A stretch of 64,000 nucleotides of DNA from the NCBI GenBank assembly GCA_018873225.1, contig JAEILZ010000002.1:2294001-2358000 (forward strand), read 5' to 3'. The stretch is from [Phialemoniopsis] sp. UDSM-2020 (Eukaryota > Ascomycota > Sordariomycetes > Thyridiales > Thyridiaceae). Every line of letters starts with the position of its first letter. Within the stretch, counting starts at the first letter, position 1. This document shows, piece after piece, positions 1 to 11,635 of this stretch. The notes beneath the pieces are model-generated. The model was not told where the DNA came from. It did not search any database and saw nothing but the letters and a program-made list of their open reading frames with translations. The translations under genes and the position numbers were made by a program.

Positions 1-290
1 CCTTCAACAAGGTCAAGGTCGAGGCTGATGGTAAAATAGTAGATCCTGTCATTCCCATAAACAGTAGCCTACAGGGGCCCGAGGACTTTGTCATTGCTGC
101 CGATGGGACAGCCTACGTCTCGACCATGAATGGAGATGGCCTCTTCAAGATTACACCCGCTGGCGAGGCTACTCGTTTTGCAGTCACAGCTCTGGGCACT
201 ACCTGCGGTTTTGGACGTACGGACGAGGATAAGGAAATTCTTTACATGGCAACAAGTCAGGGAGAGATATTATCTATAGTGGCCAAGTAG
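1..290 (+). CDS. SMP-30/gluconolactonase-like protein, 3' end
   Basis: This is the last 95 codons of a gene entering from the left edge, read in the frame starting at base 3 and ending at TAG 288-290. The translation has the GPEDFVIAADGTAYVST pattern followed by NGDGLFKITPAGE and ends in an EILYMATSQGEILSIVAK-like strand. This is the repeating 'aspartate-Gly, tyrosine-Val-Ser' blade texture of six-bladed beta-propellers of the SMP-30/gluconolactonase/lactonase class, which hydrolyse lactones or act as calcium-bound esterases. Only the final blades are present, so neither the metal ligands nor a signal peptide can be checked. The next gene is convergent and about 960 bp away. The family call is by texture only; a strictosidine-synthase-like propeller is the main alternative. 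Confidence 0.6.
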   Translation, partial: FNKVKVEADGKIVDPVIPINSSLQGPEDFVIAADGTAYVSTMNGDGLFKITPAGEATRFAVTALGTTCGFGRTDEDKEILYMATSQGEILSIVAK

Positions 291-1253
291 AGAATAGACA
301 AAACCTATTCTTCACACACAGAGCAGATCATCAGTTTTCACTAGTCTCTTCGATCATGACACAGGCTACTACCACATTCTATACTGTTGTGCACTAACGA
401 GCACCTTCCTACACGGTCTCATTATGATCCCAGGTGTGCTAGGGTTGATGTCCCTTGCTTTCCTGCACAATCAGATTGACAAAAGCATATTGGAATCGTC
501 GACCTGGTCGTCAGGAGAGTGGGCTCGCAACACGAAGGATGTTAGAATTTGGCTAGGTGATGTACATTCAGGGGCCGAGGTTGGCCGCATTATACTTGTC
601 ACTTCTTCGTTGCAGGACAAGCTCGGGGGCTTCGCCGGTAAGGAAGGAAGATTCTACTACTTGCATGGGCTGGCCACATTTACTCCGATTGCAGGTCAAT
701 GCATTGCTGAGACATCGCGGATTTAACAGGAGAGGGAAGATGACAACTACGTGGACCTTGATTAAGCTTTATAATAGATGATAAACTCAAACTGAGCACA
801 ACAGAGCAAGGACCATATGGCCCAACGGTGAGACTGGGTGGTTAGTCTGATACATGAATTTACGAAAGCCAACTCTGAGTTCCTGATAAGGAGTCACTCA
901 TTTGAACCTGCTGTTGTGGTTTTTTTTCTTTGGCTCATTTCCTTTTTGCCTTCTTCTCACTTCTGGTCGTTTTTACACAGATACCAGGAGTGACAAAGTC
1001 ATTGATTTCGCCCCTAGGTCACCGACTGGTCCTTTTGCCGATTAGGTAGCTGTCTCGCACGGCTTTGTACTGACGACATTAAGCTTTGGATTGCGGCATG
1101 CCATGCTATGCCATGCAGCTCATCTCTTTGCAAGTTAACTTAGAGAGTAGTACCGTCATTTATGGGACTTGTGGAAATTTGATAGTAGCAGAGCTGGGCT
1201 CAGTATCGGAATGAATTATTGCCAATATACGTGTACAACGGACATCAGTGGCA
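291..1253. other. Intergenic, convergent 3' ends
   Basis: These 963 bases separate the ends of two convergent genes. A 100-codon open frame at 424-726 on the plus strand has no recognisable domain, no intron signals and mixed codon use, so I do not call it. A T-rich stretch near 920-935 and short CATGC-containing inverted words near 1095-1120 are the only visible structure. Confidence 0.5.
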
Positions 1254-2671
1254 CTATGAACCACGAATAGCAAGCTCAGAGTGTGCCTGCTTAACTAAAG
1301 AATCAAGATCGTAATGCCAGATCCGGTGAAACATCTCGGTAATCTCCCTGGCAAACTTCTCGTGATCAGACCCTCTATCTTCTTCCTGCCATTGGAACAA
1401 CGCCACTGATTCTCGAGTAGCCCCGATGAGCCATTGCGTCCGCTCATACCGCACGTCACTATACACTTGCAGTGCATCTGTGAGACGCTTCTTTCTTTTC
1501 TCTACCGACAGTGACTTGCACAAGTCCTTGGCCTCGGTGAATTCATTAACAACCTGCCCGAGGAGTGTTGCAAGAACAAGGGCATCCTCGATTCCGAACC
1601 CCGCTCCTGCTCCCAGGTGAGGTCCACACGCGTGGGCCGCATCTCCAGCAAGGCAGATAGGACCTTTCGCGTATGACTTTGCGGGGTGCTCTAGCATGTC
1701 GAAGATAGCCCATTTCTCAATGTCGCCCGGGGGCAAAAGTCCAACGATAGCCTTTGCAGTGGGATGCCACCCTTCGAGAACGGCCAAGGCCCCCTCACGG
1801 GAGCCTTTTCCAGTGTGCGTGACGTTACGGTTCGAGATGTGATCCTTGCTGTCTGCTTTCTCAGAGTTAGGGCTCCAGGGATCGGTATCCGTGACGAACA
1901 CGACAATGTTGAGCACGGAGCCTTCAGCAACCGGATAGGTGATGATATGGGCGTCGGGACCGTTGTACATAAACCGAGTGCTGGTCCGATAGGGCCCAAG
2001 AGCCTCAAGGGCCTTGTCCATGGGAACTAGGGCACGGAAACAGTATTTGTGGGTGTAGCCGGGGTAAGACGCGGCTTTCTGCTCGCCGAGAAGGCGTTGG
2101 CGGACGCGTGATCTGATGCCATCACAGCCGATCACTACATATAGCTTAGCAAAGAAGTAAAGACTTCTTCCATGGCTGAAGTCATCTTACCCACATCAGC
2201 ACGAGTAACGGCTCCGTCCTTGAAGGCCAAGGTAGTTCGTCCGTCCGCATCTTCCGTGATCGTGTCGAGCTCCTTTCCCCACTGCACCGTCCTCTCTGGA
2301 AGCACTTTGATGAGCTCTTCCAGAAAATCGGAGCGACGGCAGCCTCGAAACCCATTGTCGCCTACGTGAAGCCTGAAGATGAGCTTGTCCGTCTTGAAGC
2401 CGTCGACCCATTGAAAATAGTCTTCGCCATTGGGCATGGCGACCTTTTCGTACGCCTCATGGACCGACGGAGCCACAGCGACCATGGCCCGTTCAGCATT
2501 TTCGCTGAGCCCAATACCAGCACCGACTTCCCGGAAGCTCCTTGCCCGTTCATAGACGTCAAAGGAGACACCACGTGCCAGCAAGCCGATCGCGAGCGAG
2601 ACGCCCGTGATGCCGGCGCCGACAATGGCGACCTTCAATGGCACGTCAACATCTGGATCGATGGTCATCAC
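1254..2671 (-). CDS. FAD-dependent monooxygenase, salicylate hydroxylase type
   Basis: Two exons, 2671-2191 and 2134-1254, are joined by a 56-bp GTAAGA...TAG intron and give 453 residues. The N-terminus carries the Rossmann fingerprint VAIVGAGITGVSLAIGLL (about residues 13-30) followed by the acidic end DVYERA. The splice restores the conserved DVVIGCDGIRSRVR segment, which confirms the intron. The GDAAHACGPHLGAGAGFGIEDA motif near residue 310 is the FAD/NADPH signature of class A flavoprotein hydroxylases. Members decarboxylatively hydroxylate salicylate or hydroxylate other aromatic acids and polyketides using NAD(P)H and oxygen, usually in the cytosol. It is divergent from a reductase gene over a 423-bp shared promoter, which suggests co-regulation. 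The substrate cannot be read from sequence. No truncation is seen and the length is normal for the family. Confidence 0.9.
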
Positions 2672-3094
2672 GGCTTTCTCTGGCCTAGACTTGTCGTCGA
2701 GGCAGCAATGACAAGCGAGTTTGAGCGTGGAAAGCCGTTGTTGTCGAATTAACGTACGACCAAATTCCCCGCCATGACCCCGAGCTTAAGAAGGAGGGAT
2801 GCACATGCACATGCAAGCGCCAATCGGGCCCATTGCCATTTCCCTGAAGATATGGTTGACCAACTGTGTAACGACTCTTCGGCCCCGTTTGGGGGTAACC
2901 CGTGGTTCGCCACGGACACCCGACAGTATAACGTTCAGCCTGCCCACCGTTACTGGTCGGTGTCCGAAAGATGCCCGAAACTGACATTAATCATCTCATA
3001 TATTTCATGCAACAATTTTGAGAGGGCATTTTTCATTGTTTGAGAAGCATAGTCGAGTTGCCATCCTTCAGCCGCATCTGTCACCGCCATTGAA
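2672..3094. promoter_or_regulatory. Divergent promoter between monooxygenase and reductase
   Basis: This 423-bp region lies between the two start codons and must hold both promoters. A palindrome-like element near 2895-2935 combines GGGTAACCCG with CGCCACGGACACCCG. It contains CGG/CCG half-sites of the kind bound by Zn2Cys6 regulators, but the pairing is not a clear inverted repeat. No TATA box is obvious. Confidence 0.4.
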
Positions 3095-4355
3095 ATGGGT
3101 AGCCAGGGTCCTTCGAATAGCGCCAAGGTGCTTCTGACAGGTAGATTGGCTTGCAATGATCTTGAAAAGTAATTGCTGACATCTTCACAGGTGGAAGTGG
3201 CTTTATCGCCTCTCATGTTTTAGACACCCTTCTTGCTCATGAGTAAGCTGCAATCATCAAGAGCCGAACAAAATGAGCCTGACATTGTCAACAGCTTCAC
3301 TGTCGTCGTGACGGTACGTTCTGAGGACAAAGGCCGCAGACTGGTGGATTCCATCGAGGAGCCTTTCAAGCAGGTGGTCTCGTTTGTCGTTGTCCCAGAT
3401 ATAGCGGTGGACCATGCATTTGACCAGGTGAGTTGATCCATGAGTGTTGATACAAAGTAACGTGGCTGAGGGTTGAGGAAGGCCATACGATCTGATCCTC
3501 CATTCGACTATGTCGTTCATACGGCCTCCCCGTGCCACAACAACGTCCAGGACCCCTACCGGGACATGCTGGATCCTGCAGTCAAAGGCACGACAGGCAT
3601 TCTCAAGTCCATCAAGAAGTATGCTCCGACGGTGAGGCGTGTCGTCATTACTTCGTCCGCAGCAGCAATCTTGAACCCGCCAAATCATGCCAAGCTATAC
3701 GACGAAACAATGTGGCCAGACATTAATCTGGAACAAGAGAACCCGCCCATTGACATGTTCTATAAAGCTAGCAAGGTACACCACTCGCCCTTCCGGGATG
3801 AACCTGCAGAAATACTCATCAGATGTACAGGTCTTTGCGGAACGCGCAGCGTGGGATTTTGTCAAAGATGAGAAGCCCAACTTTGACCTGGTCACGATTA
3901 ATGGAACCTTTACCTTTGGTCCGCTGCAGCGGCAACTTACCAACCTCGCCGCGGTCAATCTGTCGAACCAGCCTGTTGTGGACATGGCTTTGGGACGCAT
4001 GAAAGACAAGCTCCCACCGACAGCGCCGGTCTTCACGTACGTCGATGTGGACGCCGTAGCTCTTGCACACGTACGGGCGTTGACCGTGCCTGAAGCTGGG
4101 AACAATCGCTTCTACATTGTAGGCGGGCACTGGTCGACCAAGAGGCTGGCCGACATTATGCGGGAGTCTCACCCGGAAATCGAAGACAGACTGCCCCCGG
4201 AAGATTCGATTGATGATTTGCCCGACGACGTGTACCAGTTCAACAACAGCAAGTCTCGCAAGGTACTGGGGTTGGAGTATCAGAGTCTGAAGGAATGTGT
4301 AGTGCCCACAGTGGAGTCGATTCTCAAGCTACAGAGAGCTTCTGGGGTAGTTTAG
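3095..4355 (+). CDS. NAD(P)-dependent extended SDR reductase (DFR/GRE2-like)
   Basis: Five exons, 3095-3140, 3191-3242, 3295-3427, 3482-3775 and 3831-4355, give 349 residues. The introns are 50-55 bp and all GT-AG. The first splice rebuilds the cofactor motif LLTGGSGFIASHV (about residues 13-25), with Asp/Arg following VVVTVRS. HTASP appears after the second beta-alpha unit. The catalytic serine lies in VVITSSAAA and the YxxxK pair is Y-K-A-S-K just before intron 4. The C-terminal part has the variable substrate lobe. Fungal relatives include methylglyoxal/ketone reductases and tailoring ketoreductases of secondary metabolism. The protein is expected to be cytosolic. Its divergent position beside the FAD monooxygenase suggests a shared pathway; the substrate is unknown. 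Confidence 0.88.
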
Positions 4356-5145
4356 CTTCTTGGTAGTCTGACGGAGAACAATGAAACTCCACTTCAGCAT
4401 GTAAGTCGATGTCCCGTTTCGGTAAAACAACACGCCCTGATCTTGACTTTCTACCCCAGTGTAGATAATACTTGCAATACGAGAGAATTTCGCAGTTGAA
4501 TCGGATGCACGCTCGGATCCAAAACTTTATCCCAGTTCCTGGGCCCTTCTTTCAGCCCTACAGGCCGAAATTTGTACGGGAAGGCAGCGAGATTGCCCAC
4601 GGCTCTCCCAGTCTCGTCCTAAGAAGTTCTCGAAACTCTCGATATCGTTCACGGCATGACGTATGATGGATGATGGCGGCGCTTGCGTCTTCCCAAATCA
4701 TTTGTACGAGATTCTTAGGTCATCGGTCTGAGACGCCCGTTCACTTACGTGGCGGAGCTTACAGGCGGTGCCTCGGTGCTATCCGGGGTGACGTTTGCCT
4801 GCAAGGTGACATGTGTTGATCCACGCGGCTGACCGCCAATTATCTCCTCCCCCCCAGCATCTGCAGGACCGACGTTGAAGATCTCCACCTTTCAAGGTTG
4901 CAAATCCGCCTCCCTAGTGGACGGGCTACGATTCACAATCGCATGGCGCGATATGTTCTCCCGAGAATTTGACTCAAATGAACGGGGCAAGACCGACCTC
5001 GTCCCTGGTCCAGATCCCAGAAGAGTCGACAGGACCGACATGCCGTTTGTGACAGTCTAGACAGTGAAGAAAACGACGCCCGGCCTGCTGTTGAGAAAGT
5101 TTGCTTTGCTGATTGATAGCTATCTCCCAGCTAAAGATATTGAAG
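4356..5145. other. Intergenic, tandem genes
   Basis: These 790 bases hold the reductase 3' flank and the promoter of the Zn2Cys6 gene. I see no coding frame longer than about 65 codons, no RNA gene and no repeat. A short C-run at 4848-4856 precedes the presumed leader of the regulator. Confidence 0.45.
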
Positions 5146-6993
5146 ATGCCCGGCATACCCTTGAGTAACCGCTGCCAGTACTGCAAGCGGCGGAAGATCA
5201 AGGTACGCTTTGGAAGCCGCTCTGATCTCTTGTAATGCCGATATGATCCACTCTTACCCTTCGAACAGTGCGATGAGTCCTGGCCGACATGCGGCAACTG
5301 CGCCCGTACAGGGCGCGAGTGCTCCGGCCCGCCGACGGAGATGAAGTTCGTCCAGAACAACTGCCACACGACGGACCCGCAGAAGATCAAGGCGTCGAGC
5401 AAGTTCGTCTTCCCCGTAGAAGACCGTAACAGCAGCAGCGGAGGCGCACCGGACCGGCCGCCGGGCAAGCGCGGCAACCTTGTCGAGGTGAGGCAACAGG
5501 CCGCGCCCGACGGCAGCGGCGCCGTCTTCCACCGCATGAAGATCATGCAGCCCAAGAAGGGCAAGAAGACGAAGCAAAAGAGCGGGCAGGGCGACGTCGT
5601 CGTGCTGTCAATCCGCGCGCCGCCCACCAGCGCCGACGACCTGCTCGTGGCGAGGCTGGCGTCGCGCGCCGGGGCGAGCGCCGGCACGGGCTTCGAGCTC
5701 GACATGTCCGAGGGCTTACTGCAGATGGTGGCGCGGCGCGTCGGTGCTAACCCGGCGCTGCGCGACGGCGTCGACTGTATGCTGCGGGCGTGGGAGAACC
5801 TGCGCGCGGGGTCGAAGACCTGGGGCGAGCTGATGGACCTCGACTCGTATGGCCGGGCGCTGGCGAGTCTGCAGGGCGCGATGCTCGACCCCCGGACGCG
5901 ATCATCTGAGGCGACGCTGGCGGCGATCAGCTTGGTGCAGGAGGTTGAGGTGAGAAAGCCATCTTGAGGTGTGGCGGGCCTATGACGGGTGTTGAGGACT
6001 GATGTTGACGTAGGTGATATTCGATTCTAACCGCGGTACCAACGCCACGACCCATGGCGAAGGCCTGTATGGCATCATTGCGGGATTCGACCCTTCTCGA
6101 ATCAGTGACTTTGGTGTAAACATGGTGTTCCAAAACTCTGGATTGATGGTGAGAACATGCCCCGTCTAAGTCAGCGCAGGTCTCCCATACTAAACTGGGA
6201 GCCCTAGATGTCTCATCACCTAGTAAAGAGAACTGACCCGATCCTCGCGCTGCCGCAGTGGGAAAAGACGCTCTCCAACGCCCTCGCCGACGGCCGCATC
6301 GCCTCAGAGGACGTCAAGGTGTTCTACAGGGTCACCATGCTGCTCAACCGCCTGCCCCTGCTGTCAAACGGGCTGTTCCGGCTCACGAGCGAGGAGGACC
6401 TGGTCGACGCGGCGGAGACGCAGCGGCGCGCGCTCGACCTCATCGGCATCGCCAACGTCTTCATGGCTGACTTGCAGTCGCTCGACGCGACCGTGTTCGC
6501 GGAGCTGCGCGAGAGCGGCGCCATTGCCGCCGTCGCCGATCCGGACTTCGTCTGCGGCGAGTACTACGACTTCCGCGACCTGTGGACGGCGCAGGCGCTC
6601 GCCTTCCACGCCACGTGCGGCATCATGGCCAGCCGCATCCTCAACGAGGCCCTCGACTACCTGGGGCTGGCGGACTGGGACGAGATGGAGCGGGAGTGCA
6701 GGGAGTGGTCTGAGCGGATATGGAAGACGTTCCCCTTCACCACGACTGTTAAGCCCCTGGGCAGTTTCCGCTTTCTCTTCCCCTTCGTCGTCTCGTACGA
6801 GTCTGGGAATGCCGCCGAGAGGGAGTTTGTAATCGACTCGTTGCTGGATATAGGAGAGTACCGCCTGGAGACGAGAGATCACTTCACAGAACAGACGCTT
6901 CTCGTCAATTGCTTGGCGCTGCGCGGACAAAAGCCGTATCTCAAGACACAGGACGTCTCTCATGAATGGAGAGGTGAAGGGGCCAGAAGCTGA
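5146..6993 (+). CDS. Zn2Cys6 binuclear-cluster transcription factor
   Basis: Four exons, 5146-5202, 5269-5949, 6014-6148 and 6208-6993, give 552 residues. The first intron sits inside the zinc cluster, as is common in this family. The six cysteines are C10, C13, C20, C27, C30 and C37, spaced C-x2-C-x6-C-x6-C-x2-C-x6-C, with the basic KRRKIK between the second and third. A low-complexity linker with basic patches (PKKGKKTKQKSG) follows. The rest is an alpha-helical region of the kind annotated as fungal-specific middle or DUF3468-like domain. It should be a nuclear DNA-binding regulator of CGG-type sites. It lies directly downstream of the monooxygenase/reductase pair, which makes it the obvious candidate pathway regulator (inference). 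The last exon may have further splicing near its end that I cannot see. Confidence 0.88.
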
Positions 6994-7215
6994 TACATTT
7001 GCGAAACGTTGCCTTCAAGCCATTGCCACAAGAACACTGCCAGCCAGTATGATCCCTAAAAGGAATGAATTACGCTATGTACCGTCCATTTCATCACATA
7101 TCATGGTTGCCCCCAACACTTATATTACATTTGTTCGCTTGAGATCCTCCTCGCATTCAACTCTGTGTCATTCTATACCTTTCTTTGAAGGCAAAAGCAT
7201 ATGTCGCTACGCTGT

Positions 7216-7870
7216 TCATAGCAGAGCGGCAGCGGCTAGGACACCGCCAAGAAGACCACCAGCAATGGCAGTGTTCCTGGGAGCCGGGGCCGAGGAGGTC
7301 GAAGAGGACGGGTTGCTGGCACCAGAGGCAGCAGTGTTGCTTGTGCCAGTCTTTTGCGCGCCAGAGCTGGTTCCGGAAGTCGTGGCAGCAGTGTTGGTCG
7401 CAGGGGAACTGGAGGTCGTGCCAGAGGAGGAGCCGCCGGACTGGGAAGCAGTGCAGCTCACGGCAGTGGGGACGGAGACGCCCTGAGCGGCGCAGATGGT
7501 GGAGGCAAAGGCGACAGCGGAGGACTGGTCGTTTGTGTTGCAGCCGCCGGGTTTGGCGAGGCAGCATGCGATGTCACCGAGGAAGCTCTGGTTGGCGCAG
7601 ATGCACTTGGCGTCGGTGCCACAGTTGCCGATGCCGCCGGAGAAGAATTGGCTGGCGCAGTCTTGCTGTGGAATGGGGGAACAAAGGTCAGCATCGGTGT
7701 CACAGACAGCGGGATCGTGGTCGCAAGTAGGACGAGATATGTGACTTGGAATAATGGGGATCTCGTCACGGAGGACGGCAGGAACTCACAGCACACTGAG
7801 GCAGGCCCTGGAACTGGGCAGCGGAAAGGCCGGCAAGGGCGAGGGACGAGAGAATAGCGACGGACTTCAT
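7216..7870 (-). CDS. GPI-anchored CFEM-domain protein
   Basis: Two exons, 7870-7790 and 7665-7216, are split by a 124-bp intron and give 176 residues. Residues 1-18 are a signal peptide ending near LSAA. The CFEM pattern starts with LPQCA at residue 26 and continues with DCAS, then NCGTDAKCICAN, ACC, GGC and TIC; the D in GTDAKCIC is the usual haem- or iron-coordinating aspartate. A Ser/Thr/Gly-rich stalk of about 60 residues follows. The C-terminus is a hydrophobic tail (AIAGGLLGGVLAAAALL) preceded by small residues, which is a GPI attachment signal. CFEM proteins sit in the cell wall or plasma membrane and act in haem/iron uptake, adhesion or host interaction. It is convergent with the Zn2Cys6 gene. 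The length is normal. Confidence 0.92.
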
Positions 7871-9205
7871 CTTTGGTGATATGAAAAGTAAATACACTCG
7901 AGGGTAGTTTTGGGGAGCAATTGGGGTCGAGGAAACTTTTTGGATGTAGAGATATGCAGCTGACGGGGAGAAAAAAGGTACGAGGGCGGATGCGGGAGAT
8001 TGATGCAGGTCAACCAAAGTGACGGAGACAGTGGGAGAGCTCAAGCCATTCGTTCCCCAGAATTACCGTCAGCGAGCATCTTTGGTGGGCCAATAGGTGA
8101 TCATCCCCACTGAAACCAGAACTAGGGGCGTGCCCACCCGGCAACCCACACGCTCGATTCGATGCTGTAAGGGGCGGCTGCTTGTGGAAAAGTGCCCCTT
8201 CGGAGCTCTCTGCTTCCAGTCGTGCCATTTCAAGCCTATTCCATCCACACTGATCACACCAGGAGGGCACCCGCCACCATGCTTGCGACGCAGCAGGTGG
8301 AGCTTGGACAAGAGTGATTATCGATGCGAACACGGATACGCTGGAACATGCCGTGAGAGGATCAAAAGAAGCTCCTCTCGGCACTAACGGTTACGGCTGG
8401 GTCCCTCAGACATGACGACAGCCCTACATGAGCTGAATCGCTCCAATTGAATGATCGTCCCGCTGAAACCAGCGGTCGAGTTTCTTGTTCACGGTCGGGT
8501 AATTTCTATCCTGTCGTCTAGTCTCCAGAGATCCCGTGTCCTTCTAAAACATCAGAGAGCACATCGGGGTTTTGTTGCTTGGACTGGATAAACAAGGTGG
8601 AACCAAGCGCGATCAAAGAAATGCTTATTAGCAAGGCTATTCAATGGTGAAGCTGATCTCTTGATAATATCTAGACTGGCAAGCTGGCCATTAGCAAGGT
8701 TGGCTTGTTTTTCTGTTGGGAAGGATCCTCGCTAGTAAAATTGGTCGCTGTTACTGCTGACGGGCATTAACGCACCAAGCGAAGTCAGAGACGAATGGAT
8801 AACAGCAGATCAGTAGTCCCTTCGAATGTGACGATGGCTGTGTAGCGTACAAAAGAAGAGTCGAATGGTCATTGTGGATCAAAGATCCATGGATGGAGCG
8901 TGAGTGTAAATGACGGGGGCCGCTAAGACCCCGACACCCTTGCGAATCGGGACCCTGCCTGGCCCTTTTGCGGCCCCGTGGACTTCCTCCAAATGTTCGA
9001 TGGCCCCCAAAGTTGGGAATTGATGCGCCGTGCCAAGCATCGAATCCCTCCCGAATTTCTCCCACCTCATCACACGCACGCGCTCTCCGATACTCGCATC
9101 TCAAACCAGGAGTAGATCCCGCACCGCCTCACGACAATGCTTCAGTAGTTCAATACGTTTCGCAAACGTCAAGCGATTGATCAAGGAAATATCTAAATAT
9201 TCGCC
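7871..9205. other. Divergent intergenic region, CFEM/MFS
   Basis: These 1,335 bases hold the promoters of the CFEM gene (minus) and the MFS gene (plus). Several 70-120 codon open frames overlap on both strands, but none shows a domain, a signal peptide or consistent codon use. No tRNA, repeat or TATA box was recognised. Confidence 0.45.
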
Positions 9206-11282
9206 ATGGGGTTGGGCATTCTGGAGGACCGGGTCATGGACCATGTGCCTGGTAAGCCATCCAGCTCCCCTCCGTCTCTTCGCCGACACTGACAAACGAT
9301 CTCTCCTAAAGGCACAACCCGGTACTTTGACGATCCCGAGAGGCCTCAGTATAGCCGCGATGGTGCCACGGGGCTCAAGTGCGATACCAGCGGGCCGCAA
9401 CCCATTGTTTTGGTACGGTCAACTCCTCCGGGACCCATGACCTCGACGTTCCGCACCGTGAACTAACATGAGGCCTACGCTTTAACTAGGTGCCGCAACC
9501 CTCCGATGACCCGAACGACCCATTGAATTGGCCTCTGTGGAAGCGTGATCTCATCACCTTCGTCCTGTCCGTCACCGCCATCTTTGCGACCGCACTGGGC
9601 CCTATCCTGGCCGCCAATACCCTGTCGCTTTCCATCTTCTTCACCGTCGATATTGGCCGGGTAGCGTTGTTGACAGGTTATTTCCTGCTTGGAGTCGGGT
9701 TTGCCGGATGCTTCTTCGTCCCCTCCAGCCGTATCTGGGGAAAGCGCCATGCTTTTGTCATTGGCGTCGTCATCCTCGTTGCGAGCAGCGCCTGGGGCGG
9801 CGCGTGTGCACACCCCAAGAACTACACCAGCTTCCTCTGGTCCCGCATTATCCAGGGCGTTGGCACCGCACCATACGAGGCGCTCGTCAACGCGGCTGTG
9901 GGAGATCTGTACTTCGTCCATGTACGTTGTCTTTTGTTGCGTGCCTTCTTGAAGTATCATATTGACTGGGTTTTAGGAACGTGGTAAGCGTATGGCTTTC
10001 ACCAATCTCGCAGTCTTCGGCGGTGCTTTCTTCACCCCTATTGTTGTGGGCAAGATTACCGAGACGCTTGGTTGGTGGTGGTCTTTCAACTTGGTTGCCA
10101 TCTTTTGTGCCGCCTGCCTCCCTGCTGTCATCCTTCTCTGCCCCGAGACTGCATACCGACGTGACAGTTCTCTCAACACCGATATGCTGGCATCAGAAGG
10201 AGGCGTACCGTCAAACGATCCACCCCCCTACCTGGCCGAGTTGCCCGCAGAAGGCACCGAGCTGAGAGACCAAAGCGGCTCAGACACTGTTGCTCCTGCA
10301 ACCCCCGAACGTGTCAAAGGAAAGCATGCCAATGGGCCGGGAACTCCTCAGCGTGCGGAGGGGCAGAAAGCCCAAGTACCCGAGAAGACGCCATGGCTCA
10401 AATCATTGAACCTGTTCAACGGGCGCAAGTCCGATGAGAACTTCTTCAAGCTATTCTTGCGACCCTTCCCATTGTTCCTGCAACCCGCCTTCCTCTGGGC
10501 CGCGCTGATCCAGGGTACTATGATCGGCTGGACTGTTTTCATCGGCGTCATTCTCGGCACCAGCTTCCAGACTTATCCTCTCTGGTGGAATGAGGCAAAG
10601 GCCGGATACACCTACACAGGTGCCTTCCTTGGTGCCATCCTCGGGTTTATCATCAGTGGTCTGCTCTCCGATTGGAGTGCCCGGAAGCTGACAAGCATGA
10701 ACCGTGGTATCTACGAGCCCGAGTTCCGCATCTGGCTCGTCATCCCTCAATTCATCTTCGGTGTCATGGGCCTGTTCGGTTGGGGCATTACCGTCGACGG
10801 AATGCTGAAGAAGGAATATCACTGGTCTGTGCCACTGGTGTTCTTCGGTTTCGAAGTCTGTGGCATGGTTATTGGCGCCGTTGCCAGCAGTTTGTATATT
10901 GTCGATGCTTACCGTACGTTGAAAGTCATCACCAAGGCTTTTCTCGCCACCTTGCTAACGTTTCTTCACTAGGTGATTTGGCCATTGAGGGCTTCACGTG
11001 CCTCATCATTTTCAAGAACTTCTTCAGTTTCGCCCTGACATGGCGAGCGTACGCCTGGCTCATCGAGAACCAGACCCATTCCAGACCCCTGTTCAACGCA
11101 TTAGGCAGCGTTCAGATTGTCGTTTGCTTGCTGAGCATTCCCATGTGTAAGTGGCCTCGAGCATTTTCTTGTGGGCTGGGCTAATGCGGAGGATAGATAT
11201 CTTTGGCAAGCGAAACCGTAGCTTCTTCTATCGACACGATATTCTCAGATTCTGTGGTCTTGGCCACGAGAACCCGAGGTAG
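9206..11282 (+). CDS. MFS transporter, DHA1 type (12 TM)
   Basis: Six exons, 9206-9251, 9312-9412, 9490-9921, 9977-10913, 10973-11146 and 11197-11282, give 591 residues. The N-terminal cytosolic tail ends in PNDPLNWPLWKRD, the DPLNW box typical of fungal DHA1 carriers. Twelve hydrophobic segments follow in two halves. The loop between TM2 and TM3 has a diverged motif A (SSRIWGKRHAF). A long charged loop of about 90 residues, rich in Pro, Glu and Lys, separates the halves. The C-terminus ends in a short basic/aromatic tail. This class exports drugs or takes up small organic cations at the plasma membrane (HOL1/CAF5-like). The substrate is not readable from sequence. All five introns are GT-AG and keep phase. 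It is convergent with the phosphatase-like gene. Confidence 0.9.
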
Positions 11283-11635
11283 GGCTACTGGAGAAACCGA
11301 AATTAACCAAATACTCGATGATTTGGTTGGATCGATCTAAGATTTGCAGTATGCTCAGTTGACCAATGGATCTTTTTGTGTGATAGATCTCGGCGTTTTC
11401 GTACCATCGGGTTTTGAAAGGCATCAGCTCTACACCATAGCATCTACTAATGTTAATAATTACGCGTTGCACACGAGAAGTTTCATGGGTGAGATCCACT
11501 ACATGAGATATCACGACACTATTGTCATTGGTATTATTTGGGCCAGAGAGACTTTGACCGAGTTCACCTAAACCTAGAATTCAACCTTCAAATCCAACTA
11601 GGCGATCACCTTTAAACCTGCTCACTACCATCCCC
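11283..11635. other. Convergent 3' flanks
   Basis: These 353 bases lie between the stop codons of two convergent genes. The sequence is AT-richer than its neighbours. No coding frame, RNA gene or repeat is supported. Confidence 0.5.

Noticed and set aside
424..726. 100-codon plus-strand frame after the SMP-30-like gene
   Set aside because: No domain, no splice signals, no leader-like sequence; frame length is within chance for this composition.
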